Source: Candidatus Chryseobacterium colombiense
Lineage (GTDB): Bacteria; Bacteroidota; Bacteroidia; Flavobacteriales; Weeksellaceae
Length of the DNA: 64,000 bases
Reading direction: 5' to 3'
NCBI GenBank assembly: GCA_029203185.1
Contig: CP119310.1
Location: 1,302,001 to 1,366,000, forward strand
Part shown: positions 1 to 6,515 of the stretch, one piece after another
Layout: the number at the start of each line of letters is the position of its first letter
Position numbering within the stretch: the first letter of the stretch is position 1
The notes under the pieces: model-generated
What the model was told of the DNA's origin: nothing
What the model saw: only the letters and a program-made list of their open reading frames with translations
Database searches by the model: none
Made by a program: the position numbers and the translations under genes

Positions 1-2
1 TC

Positions 3-356
3 TTTGCCAGCATTTTCTGTGCAGTTGTTTCATGTTCAACAGAAAGAACCACTTTAGCATCTGTTGAGGATATGAAATCAACAGAAATGTCCACTTTTGA
101 CAAAGCGCTGAAAGACATCATGAAACCTGAAAATCTTTCAACACCGGAGGAAAAAGCTCGATTGGGTGCACAATTGAACGACAGAGCACTGAATATTCTT
201 TTTAATGCCTCATTAAAACTAACAGGAAAAAACGGCAATAACAGCCTCAGTGAAAACAGCAACAGAATAGAAAAAGAAAAAGTAATTGTACAGGCTACTG
301 AGCTTTATTTTTCTAAACTGAATACAATAAAAGCTAAACAAAAAGCAGAGAACTAA
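3..356 (+). CDS. Lipoprotein, 5' end cut by window edge
   Basis: The reading frame is open from base 3 and enters the window in the middle of a signal peptide. The first visible residues are hydrophobic and end in a lipobox-like VVSC with Cys at bases 33-35, followed by STERTT. The ATG at 72 is therefore internal and the true start lies upstream of the window. The mature part, about 107 residues, is polar, Lys/Glu-rich and probably helical, with no recognised domain. It is presumably lipid-anchored in a membrane and faces the periplasm or the cell surface. It ends 13 bases before the next secreted protein and may share its transcript. Function unknown. Confidence 0.7.
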   Translation, partial: FASIFCAVVSCSTERTTLASVEDMKSTEMSTFDKALKDIMKPENLSTPEEKARLGAQLNDRALNILFNASLKLTGKNGNNSLSENSNRIEKEKVIVQATELYFSKLNTIKAKQKAEN

Positions 357-369
357 AAAATTTTAAGTC

Positions 370-885
370 ATGAAAAAAATAATTCTCTCCCTTTTTGTTC
401 TGAGCACATTGCAGATATATGCTCAAAAAACAATTAATATATTTAATTATACCGGCTATAATTTAATCAATTCTTTAGTTGCTTCAGATCAGGCTAATAA
501 TTGTTATCCTTCAGTCAGTGGAACTAATTACCCAATTCCGGTTCCTCCTTTAGGCGCAGTAAGCTATACGGGTTATTACAATAGCCAACTCCAAAATCCA
601 CCCATAAATAGCTGGGATGTAGTACTTGCTCCTAATAATGGCAGCGTACAGCCCAGTACCTCTCCTGTTCTTATCGCATTGGGAGCCAGTACGGACTGGA
701 TGATGAATAAATTTTATGTATATGACCCAAATGGAGCTCCGCTCTATTACAGTGGCGCTTCTATAGGAACAATCAGCTGTGGTACTCCTTTGGTAAGTAC
801 CTTAATACCAACTTCTACAACACCTTATCCTTTTGAGGCATTTTGGTTTGTTGCAGGTGGTCAAACGTATTTTGTACTCCAATAA
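370..885 (+). CDS. Small secreted protein, paralogue of the next gene
   Basis: 171 residues. A clear signal peptide (MKKIILSLFVLSTLQIYAQ) precedes a mature protein beginning KTINIFNYTGYNLI. That opening and a CYPSV motif are matched by INIFNY-like and CLPSV motifs in the following gene (982-1494), so the two are paralogues. Two Cys, in CYPSV and SCGTP, are in equivalent positions in both and could form a disulfide. The protein ends in a beta-rich tail (FEAFWFV...YFVLQ) and has no T9SS sorting domain. It is exported by Sec to the periplasm or beyond. I do not recognise the family. An imperfect second copy of its 3' end follows the stop codon. Confidence 0.75.
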   Translation: MKKIILSLFVLSTLQIYAQKTINIFNYTGYNLINSLVASDQANNCYPSVSGTNYPIPVPPLGAVSYTGYYNSQLQNPPINSWDVVLAPNNGSVQPSTSPVLIALGASTDWMMNKFYVYDPNGAPLYYSGASIGTISCGTPLVSTLIPTSTTPYPFEAFWFVAGGQTYFVLQ

Positions 886-897
886 TTAGTTCTTTAT

Positions 898-970
898 ACC
901 AACTCTTACAACAATATCCTTTTTTAGGCATTTTAGTCTGTACGATTGGTCAAATATTATTCTATAATCC
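898..970 (+). pseudogene. Relic copy of the 3' end of a paralogous secreted gene
   Basis: Bases 898-970 resemble the end of the preceding gene (about 808-881). Both begin CCAACT, followed by TACAACA, TATCCTTTT, AGGCATTTT, TGGTCAAA and TCC in the same order, with small gaps and substitutions. The copy contains frame-breaking differences and has no start. It looks like what remains of another member of this tandem family after deletion by unequal recombination. Confidence 0.5.
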
Positions 971-981
971 ACCTAAAAACT

Positions 982-1494
982 ATGAAAAAAATTTTAATTA
1001 TATCATCTATACTTCTGTCTTCAGTGTCATTTGCACAAGGAAGCTTAAATATTTTTAACTATTCGAGTTATGATCTTGCTATGCGTGTTGAAGCAGGCAA
1101 TACCACCAATTGTCTACCTTCTGTAATAACCAGCATGAATTTTCCTGCCTCTACACAGGATGTAATCAATAATTTCAATGATTCACTTCCTTATGCTGCA
1201 GGCTGGTCTGTGAGGTTATCCACAACAGGCAGCCCAACGAATGTAACAGTTCCTTCAGGTCTGCTAACGACCGTATCATCCCTTACTCGCTGGCAATTTT
1301 GTTGGTATCAGACTATGGACCCCGTTACGGGTAATACAGTCTATGACACAGTAGACTTTAATATGGGGGATACTTCAGCATTCCCGAATTGCGGATGGAG
1401 CAGCTCGACTGATATTGTAGGAACTGTTACCAAAGCAATTTGGTTTTATATTCCTTCGTCAAATGCAACTTATTTAATTATTAACCCTGCTTAA
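982..1494 (+). CDS. Small secreted protein, second paralogue
   Basis: 170 residues counted from ATG 982, where the sequence begins MKKILIISSILLSSVSFAQ, a typical signal peptide. The TTG at 946 would put twelve unlikely residues in front of it. The mature part opens GSLNIFNYSSYDLA and carries CLPSV and PNCGW, matching the preceding protein. The C-terminal AIWFY...TYLIINPA corresponds to the FWFV...TYFVLQ end of the paralogue. There is no T9SS domain and no recognised family. Likely a Sec-exported, disulfide-stabilised beta-rich protein of unknown role. The two genes form a tandem array with signs of past recombination between copies. Confidence 0.75.
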   Translation: MKKILIISSILLSSVSFAQGSLNIFNYSSYDLAMRVEAGNTTNCLPSVITSMNFPASTQDVINNFNDSLPYAAGWSVRLSTTGSPTNVTVPSGLLTTVSSLTRWQFCWYQTMDPVTGNTVYDTVDFNMGDTSAFPNCGWSSSTDIVGTVTKAIWFYIPSSNATYLIINPA

Positions 1495-1623
1495 ATTTTG
1501 AAAAAAATTGTTTAAAAATACTCGCAAATTCTTTCAATAATTAAGTATATACATTAATTGAATTTAAATCCCTGAACTTTTTTGGTTTGGGGATTTGTAT
1601 TATAAACTTAAGGGATAAAAAGA

Positions 1624-1699
1624 AACCTCAACAGGATTCGAACCTTTTACAAACTATTCGCCTATAGTTCACCCTCTTCTAAACTAAGCCCTTAATACT
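1624..1699 (-). pseudogene. tRNA-like remnant
   Basis: On the minus strand there is a T-loop consensus GGTTCGAATCC (plus 1634-1644), a possible four-pair D stem (GTTT/GAAC), and a strong anticodon-like stem AACTAT/ATAGTT around AGGCGA. The anticodon loop has the wrong size for seven bases, the T stem has a mismatch, and the acceptor arms pair poorly. It looks like a decayed tRNA gene. The alternative is a chance T-loop match beside a hairpin. Confidence 0.4.
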
Positions 1700-2089
1700 G
1701 GAAGGTACTTTTTATTTAGTCACAATTTATGCCTAAGAATATTTATCTGTTTTCAAACAGTTAAAATCAGTTTCAATAACATTAATAAATTTCACAACAA
1801 CAGGATATATACATTTGTTTATTTTATTGAATATTTCTTATTTATTTTTTTCATATATTTAATTTTTAATCACATATCTTAAATATATTTATCAATTCTA
1901 TATTTTAACATTTAAATAAAATAGCCTATGAAACAACATCTCTACACAATTACAAATTCTTTTTTCTTTAACTCAACCTAAAAATCTACAGCAGAAAATA
2001 AAGCTATAATCTAGTAAAAAACACATTTACTTGGATAAGCAAATAATGAATTTACTGTTTAATCAATAAGAATAATTGTATAAATCTAA
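1700..2089. other. A+T-rich intergenic stretch
   Basis: Very A+T-rich sequence between the tRNA-like remnant and the start-less secreted ORF. I see no ORF with a convincing start beyond a 17-codon one at 1929 and no clear promoter or terminator. It fits the eroded character of the neighbourhood. Confidence 0.5.
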
Positions 2090-2386
2090 AAAAAACTACT
2101 ATTTTCTCTAGCCATTTTACCATCAATGCAAAGTTTTGGATTGCAGTATGAGTATGATGGTAGTGCTCATTGTGTAAGTATTAAAATGTTATTTACAAGT
2201 GAGACAACTTCCAATTTCAGACAATTAATATATTCTCCTTCTGATTTTACTACTGTAACTCAGGCAGGAAATATAATAACTGTTTATACGAAAGCCTCCA
2301 GCGATAACTCAATCACCAATTTAACGGTGAAAATGGGAACAATGGGCTCAAAACATATGTTTAATACATTAAAATTAAAATCATGA
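2090..2386 (+). pseudogene. Secreted protein ORF that has lost its start codon
   Basis: An ATG at 2126 gives 86 residues, but the open frame extends upstream to 2090 and reads KKLLFSLAILPSMQSFG, the body of a typical signal peptide. Where ATG should precede the Lys codons the sequence reads ATCTAA, so an in-frame TAA (2087-2089) replaces the start. Translation from 2126 would give a protein without a complete signal peptide. The remaining 80 residues are beta-strand-like and unrecognised. The stop overlaps the ATG of the next gene by four bases (ATGA), the arrangement of a formerly coupled operon. An unusual start, or a sequencing error at the start codon, is possible. Confidence 0.5.
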
Positions 2387-3489
2387 AAAAAATTACACAA
2401 CAATCAAAGATTAAGATATGGGGATTAAAAACTAAAACCTCATTTTTAATATTATTTGGCGCAATTTTATATTTCACTCAAATACAAGCACAAACTTTCT
2501 CTTATACAGGAGCTGTACAATCGGTAACCCTTGCTGCAGGTTCTTATCAGATAGAAATGTGGGGAGCTGATGGAGGTGATGCACTTAAGGGAACTGGCGG
2601 TAAAGGTGGATATAGTACAGGGACTTTAACGGTTGCCACCTCTACAACTTATTATATTTATGTTGGCGGTAAGGGAAGCACGGCAACGAGTTCAACACCT
2701 GGCGGATGGAATGGTGGTGGCAGCTGTTTAGGCACATATACTACCGGTTATAACGGAGGAACTGGCGGTGGCGGAACTGATATCAGGACTACTCAAAATA
2801 CTACCTATGCGGACAGAATAATTGTTGCTGGCGGCGGCGGCGGCGGTACCGGTTATAGTACTTATACTGGAAATGGAGGCAATGGAGGCGGTACTGCTGG
2901 AAGTAATGGGGGAAGTAGTCGTGGGGCAACTTATGCAGGGGGTGGTGGAAGTCAAACAGCAGGCGGTACATCTGCAACTGGAGGGATAACCTCTTATTCT
3001 TTAGCTGGAGCATTAGGAACTGGCGGAAGCTATTCAAGTACAGGAACTTTGGGTGGTACTGCTGGTGGCGGTGGATATTATGGTGGTGGTAGTGGACACT
3101 GGGGAGGAGCTGGCGGCGGCGGTTCTTCCTACGTGGGTGGTGTAACAGGTGGTGTAACTATACAGTATGGTCAAGCAGGTTTTGTTTCCAATCCTGATAC
3201 TACGGGTAACGGGAGGGTTACTATCACCAATTCTTCGTTGTCAACATCTGAAGTAAGTACCAAGAGTACTATAAATATTTATCCCAACCCAACGACAGAT
3301 TTCTTAAACGTAACAAAAGTTTCAGATAAAGCAACATATAAAATTTATAACCCCGCAGGGCAATTAGTAAGTAAAGGATATATGAATGGTGGAATAATTA
3401 ATGTTTCGGCATTGACAAAAGGTACTTATGTGATTGCTATTGAAGATAGAGGAAACGATTTGTTTACATCTAAGTTTATTAAGAAGTAG
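2383..3489 (+). CDS. Glycine-rich secreted protein with T9SS sorting domain
   Basis: 368 residues. The long N-terminal signal region (about 1-36, ending IQAQ) has a basic stretch before the hydrophobic core. Residues 37-285 are extremely Gly-rich, with repeated GGxG, GGGG and AGG motifs, and begin like Gly_rich-type beta-sandwich modules (FSYTGAVQSVTLAAGSYQIEMWGA). The last 80 residues are a type A T9SS C-terminal domain: NIYPNPTTDFLNV, then YKIYNPAGQLV, then KGTYVIAI and a final KFIKK. The protein should cross the outer membrane by T9SS and end on the surface or outside. Its role may be adhesive or structural, which is inference. The Gly-rich bias creates long meaningless ORFs on the other strand. 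Confidence 0.85.
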   Translation: MKKITQQSKIKIWGLKTKTSFLILFGAILYFTQIQAQTFSYTGAVQSVTLAAGSYQIEMWGADGGDALKGTGGKGGYSTGTLTVATSTTYYIYVGGKGSTATSSTPGGWNGGGSCLGTYTTGYNGGTGGGGTDIRTTQNTTYADRIIVAGGGGGGTGYSTYTGNGGNGGGTAGSNGGSSRGATYAGGGGSQTAGGTSATGGITSYSLAGALGTGGSYSSTGTLGGTAGGGGYYGGGSGHWGGAGGGGSSYVGGVTGGVTIQYGQAGFVSNPDTTGNGRVTITNSSLSTSEVSTKSTINIYPNPTTDFLNVTKVSDKATYKIYNPAGQLVSKGYMNGGIINVSALTKGTYVIAIEDRGNDLFTSKFIKK

Positions 3490-3509
3490 TAAACTAATTT
3501 AAATTTTAA

Positions 3510-3602
3510 AGAATCTGTTCTTCTAAATTTATTAATGGAATGTATATAATCGATATTCAAGATGTCTCAACTTCAGTTCAGAAGAAATTCATCAAGAAAT
3601 AA
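3510..3602 (+). pseudogene. Orphan T9SS C-terminal domain tail
   Basis: After the stop of the Gly-rich gene a short open stretch encodes GMYIIDIQDVSTS followed by VQKKFIKK and TAA at 3600. The pattern (G-x-Y-I-I-x-I, about ten residues, then KKFIKK) is the last beta-strand pair of a T9SS sorting domain. There is no start, and an in-frame stop lies at 3507-3509. It is the end of a lost T9SS cargo gene. Its terminator at 3631 is still present and may now serve the Gly-rich gene. Confidence 0.6.
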
Positions 3603-3630
3603 TAATTATTTAATTAATTTTTTTAATGAA

Positions 3631-3662
3631 TAAGCTCTCATTTCTGAGAGCTTATTTTTTTA
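3631..3662. terminator. Rho-independent terminator, bidirectional
   Basis: Perfect ten-pair stem TAAGCTCTCA/TGAGAGCTTA with loop TTTC, followed by a T run on the plus strand and preceded by A residues. It closes the secreted-protein locus. Confidence 0.8.
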
Positions 3663-3837
3663 AACACTTTAAAATTTTAAACCTCAACTCTGTAGAAACA
3701 TCATTTAGTGTCTAATAAATTGTCTCTTAAAGGATCAATTTAAATTAATATAAACTATATTTAGCCTACTCACACTAAGATTGCTTTTGGTAATCATTCT
3801 CACAGTAGATAATCAAATATCTCATAAAAGTATTCAT

Positions 3838-4821
3838 TTACCTGCCTTGTAGATCTGCCGCGCTTGCGGAATAGCGTTCTCCCTGAAGAATGATGTTGTC
3901 CAAAGCTTTATGAATACTGGATAGATCATTATCGCTCAAATGGATTTTTGCTCCACCTATATTCTCTTGTAAGCGGGTAATTTTTGTGGTTCCCGGAATC
4001 GGTGCAATCCACGGCTTTTGCGCCAACAGCCATGCCAACGCAACCTGTGCTGGCGTTGCGTCTTGTTCTCTCGCAATTTTTGTTACAAGGTCAACAATAG
4101 CCTGATTCGCTTCGCGGTTTTCTTTGGTAAAACGAGGAAAAGAATTTCTAGCATCGGTCTTGTCAAATTCAGTATCTGCATTCATCTTACCCGTTAAAAA
4201 TCCTTTCCCTAATGGGCTAAACGGAACAAAGCCAATGCCCAATTCTTCAAGCAATGGAATGATTTCCTTTTCAGGTTCCCGCCAGAACATGGAATACTCG
4301 CTTTGCAGGGCAGTCACGGGTTGTACGGCGTGCGCCCTGCGAATACTTTGCACGCCGGCTTCACTCATACCAAAGTGTCTTACTTTTCCTTCGGAAATCA
4401 AATCTTTTACGGTTCCGGCAACGTCTTCAATAGGCACACCTGGGTCCACGCGGTGCAGATAAAACAAGTCAATATAATCGGTTTGCAAATACCGGAGCGA
4501 GTTTTCTGCCACCTGCCTGATACGTTCTGGACGGCTATCCAAACCATCTGTATACCTACCATTTTTAAAGCCAAACTTGGTAGCGATGATAGCCTTATCA
4601 CGTACATCGTACAACGCTTTTCCTACTAACTGCTCATTGGCGCCTTGTCCATAAGCTTCTGCGGTATCAAAGAAAGTAATGCCCGATTCATAAGCTTTTT
4701 GGATAAGTGCAATGGCCTCTTTTTCATTTGTTGCTGGACCATAAGCAACGCTTAATCCCATGCAACCGAGACCAAGTTCTGACACTTCTAATCCCGAGTT
4801 CCCTAATTGTCGTGTTTTCAT
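3838..4821 (-). CDS. Aldo/keto reductase
   Basis: 327 residues from the ATG at 4821 (MKTRQLGNSGLEV). The longer frame begins with GTG and adds 25 unlikely residues. It carries the NADPH-dependent AKR (beta/alpha)8 signatures: LGCMGLS, FFDTAEAYG with the catalytic Asp and Tyr, IATKFGF with the catalytic Lys, the DLFYLHRVDP strand and a C-terminal IPGTTK cofactor loop. The likely reaction is reduction of an aldehyde or ketone; the substrate cannot be read. It lies 92 bases downstream of a short-chain dehydrogenase on the same strand, with a divergent HxlR regulator beyond, suggesting a small inducible carbonyl-detoxification unit. A second AKR of the same type is at 52614-53615. Confidence 0.9.
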   Translation of the reverse strand: MKTRQLGNSGLEVSELGLGCMGLSVAYGPATNEKEAIALIQKAYESGITFFDTAEAYGQGANEQLVGKALYDVRDKAIIATKFGFKNGRYTDGLDSRPERIRQVAENSLRYLQTDYIDLFYLHRVDPGVPIEDVAGTVKDLISEGKVRHFGMSEAGVQSIRRAHAVQPVTALQSEYSMFWREPEKEIIPLLEELGIGFVPFSPLGKGFLTGKMNADTEFDKTDARNSFPRFTKENREANQAIVDLVTKIAREQDATPAQVALAWLLAQKPWIAPIPGTTKITRLQENIGGAKIHLSDNDLSSIHKALDNIILQGERYSASAADLQGR

Positions 4822-4913
4822 TTTGTATTTTATATTAATGTTTAAATATGTCATTGGATCTTTACTTCCGCCTTCCCCGTCTTTTATTTTCGGCACATTG
4901 GTTCTTTAGGTCT

Positions 4914-5657
4914 TTAAAGAAGCGACATTCCGCCATCCATAACAATTTCAGCACCAGTGATAAATTTTGCAGCATCAGTACAGAAATATGCCACCATTTT
5001 AGCCACGTCTTCTGCTGTTCCTTTTTTCTTAAGCGGAATGCGTTCAATCATCCAATCATGCAAAGAAGATAGTGTCTTTTCATCCAATCCCATTTTATTA
5101 AGTATTTCCGTATCGGTGGGTCCCGGGCTTACCGCATTTACGCGAATACCCCTTGGAGCTAACTCCAATGCAGCGATGCGCATCACCGAATTTAGAGCTG
5201 CCTTGCTGGAAGAATAAACAGAAGAATTTGCACCGTTCATACTGGCAGTGTTAGATGACAGGAATACCACAGAAGCACCATCTTTCAAATGTGGAATGAA
5301 ATTGCTGAGCACAAAATAAGCTCCTTTGAAATTGACGTTGAAGATGTTATCAAAGAATGTTTCAGTGACCTGGCCAATCGGGCTTGAGTTTACTATTCCT
5401 GCGTTGATAAAAAGTATGTCTATTTTCCCAAACCGTTCAGTGACCTCAGCAACAAGATTTTCAGTTTGTTGAATGCTGGACTGATCGGAAACTATACCGG
5501 TTACCTCAAGCTCTTTAGACGCCTTATCAACGGCTTCCTGGCGTCTTCCAGTGATAATTACGATTGCCCCTTGCGCTTTTAGCTCCTTTGCGGTAGCATA
5601 ACCTATGCCGCTATTTCCGCCAGTAATTACTGCAATTTTGTTTTTTAAATTTTTCAT
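4914..5657 (-). CDS. Short-chain dehydrogenase/reductase
   Basis: 247 residues, the usual length of a classical SDR. The N-terminal Rossmann motif TGGNSGIG (about 12-19), the NAG motif (INAG), a Ser in FLSSNTAS and the YSSSK catalytic Tyr-Lys are all present, as is the PGPTDTE loop after the active site. It should be an NAD(P)H-dependent oxidoreductase of the cytoplasm; the substrate is unknown. It is the first gene of a pair with the aldo/keto reductase and is transcribed away from a HxlR regulator across 59 bases with candidate operators, so redox- or electrophile-responsive control is likely. Confidence 0.9.
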   Translation of the reverse strand: MKNLKNKIAVITGGNSGIGYATAKELKAQGAIVIITGRRQEAVDKASKELEVTGIVSDQSSIQQTENLVAEVTERFGKIDILFINAGIVNSSPIGQVTETFFDNIFNVNFKGAYFVLSNFIPHLKDGASVVFLSSNTASMNGANSSVYSSSKAALNSVMRIAALELAPRGIRVNAVSPGPTDTEILNKMGLDEKTLSSLHDWMIERIPLKKKGTAEDVAKMVAYFCTDAAKFITGAEIVMDGGMSLL

Positions 5658-5678
5658 ATAACAAAATTACCCCAAAAT

Positions 5679-5713
5679 GGTATAACTTTGTTACCAGTAT
5701 AACAGAGTATACC
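5679..5713. promoter_or_regulatory. Candidate HxlR operators in divergent promoter region
   Basis: Two imperfect palindromes sit side by side between the SDR and the HxlR gene: GGTATAAC-TTT-GTTACC (5679-5695) and AGTATAAC-AGA-GTATACC (5696-5713). GTATAAC occurs twice as a direct repeat. Winged-helix HxlR dimers bind such dyads, so this is the likely site controlling both directions. Inferred from position and symmetry only. Confidence 0.5.
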
Positions 5714-5716
5714 AAA

Positions 5717-6088
5717 ATGACTAAACAGGAAAAAGCGGCCGAAATCTTATCGAATCCGCGTAATCAGAAAGAAGAAGTCCAAGCTTTACAGGACACTATT
5801 TATGTTATTGGAGGCAAATGGAAATTACCTATAATCAATTCACTTTGTAATGGTAATAAGCGCTTCCGTGAAATCGAACGAAGCATACCCGGCATTACAA
5901 CCCGTATGTTATCCCGGGAACTAAAAGAAATGGAAGCTAACCAGCTCGTAAAAAGAACTGTTACGCCGGAAACCCCGGTGCTCGTTGAATATACCGTTAC
6001 AGATTACTGTCAAAGTTTTGGAAATATAATTCTTGAGATGATTAAATGGGGAAAGGAACACCGAGAAAAAATTAAAAATACCATGTAA
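5717..6088 (+). CDS. HxlR-family transcriptional regulator
   Basis: 123 residues with the compact winged-helix core of HxlR proteins: a helix containing VIGGKWKLPII, then CNGNKRFREIERSIPGITTRMLSRELKEME as recognition helix and wing, and ending with a dimerisation helix. There is no Cys in the core of the kind used by HypR/YodB-type thiol sensors, so a ligand or a different redox chemistry would have to be the signal. It is divergent from the SDR/aldo-keto reductase pair and probably represses that pair and itself. Confidence 0.88.
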   Translation: MTKQEKAAEILSNPRNQKEEVQALQDTIYVIGGKWKLPIINSLCNGNKRFREIERSIPGITTRMLSRELKEMEANQLVKRTVTPETPVLVEYTVTDYCQSFGNIILEMIKWGKEHREKIKNTM

Positions 6089-6367
6089 TTTTGTTCTGTC
6101 GTCTCGAATATGAAAGGTTCGTTTCATTCGTCAATCCATTTTCTGCATATTCTCTGGTTTTTTTAGGCAGTAAAACTCACGATATTCAAAAAGTTTTGAT
6201 TAGTAAATTTTTAAAGTCCTTGATAATAATCTTTCGCCAATCTACTTAGTAATTCATTGTCATGTTAGATTTTGTCGCTATTCTCCGAATTTTGGAATTT
6301 AAGATATTGAACTCAAAAAATAAATTCTTAAACCATGATTATCTATCTTAACACCAATAAATTATAG
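6089..6367. other. Intergenic, no feature seen
   Basis: A+T-rich stretch between the HxlR gene and the tRNA terminator. I see no convincing ORF, promoter or hairpin here. Confidence 0.5.
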
Positions 6368-6400
6368 AAAAAAGGACAAGCCTTTTTTTAGACTTGTCCT
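6368..6400 (-). terminator. Terminator of the tRNA-Arg transcript
   Basis: On the minus strand an eight-pair stem AGGACAAG/CTTGTCCT (plus 6373-6380 and 6393-6400) is followed by a run of T, seven bases downstream of the tRNA 3' end. Confidence 0.75.
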
Positions 6401-6406
6401 AAGAGG

Positions 6407-6478
6407 TGACCGCAGAAGGATTCGAACCCTCACTGTCGGAGCCGAAATCCGAAGTTCTATCCATTAAACTATGCAGCC
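6407..6478 (-). tRNA. tRNA-Arg (anticodon TCG)
   Basis: The minus strand folds into a full cloverleaf: acceptor GGCTGCA paired with TGCGGTC with two G-T wobbles, a D arm with TGGAT in the loop, an anticodon stem TCGGA/TCCGA around the seven-base loop TTTCGGC, and a T arm with GGTTCGAATCC. The anticodon in that loop is TCG, which reads CGA and probably other CGN arginine codons. CCA is not encoded. It lies just downstream of the outer-membrane receptor gene and has its own terminator. Confidence 0.93.
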
Positions 6479-6515
6479 GGCTTTTGCATAAATGATAATC
6501 ATTTATCAAAAATTT

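Noticed and set aside
843..1058. Plus-strand ORF across the gap between the two secreted paralogues
   Set aside because: It overlaps the end of one gene and the signal peptide of the next in another frame, and its product has no signal or family pattern.
2728..3037. Two minus-strand ORFs inside the Gly-rich gene
   Set aside because: They mirror the repetitive Gly codons of the plus-strand gene and have low-complexity Ser/Thr or Tyr/Arg products.
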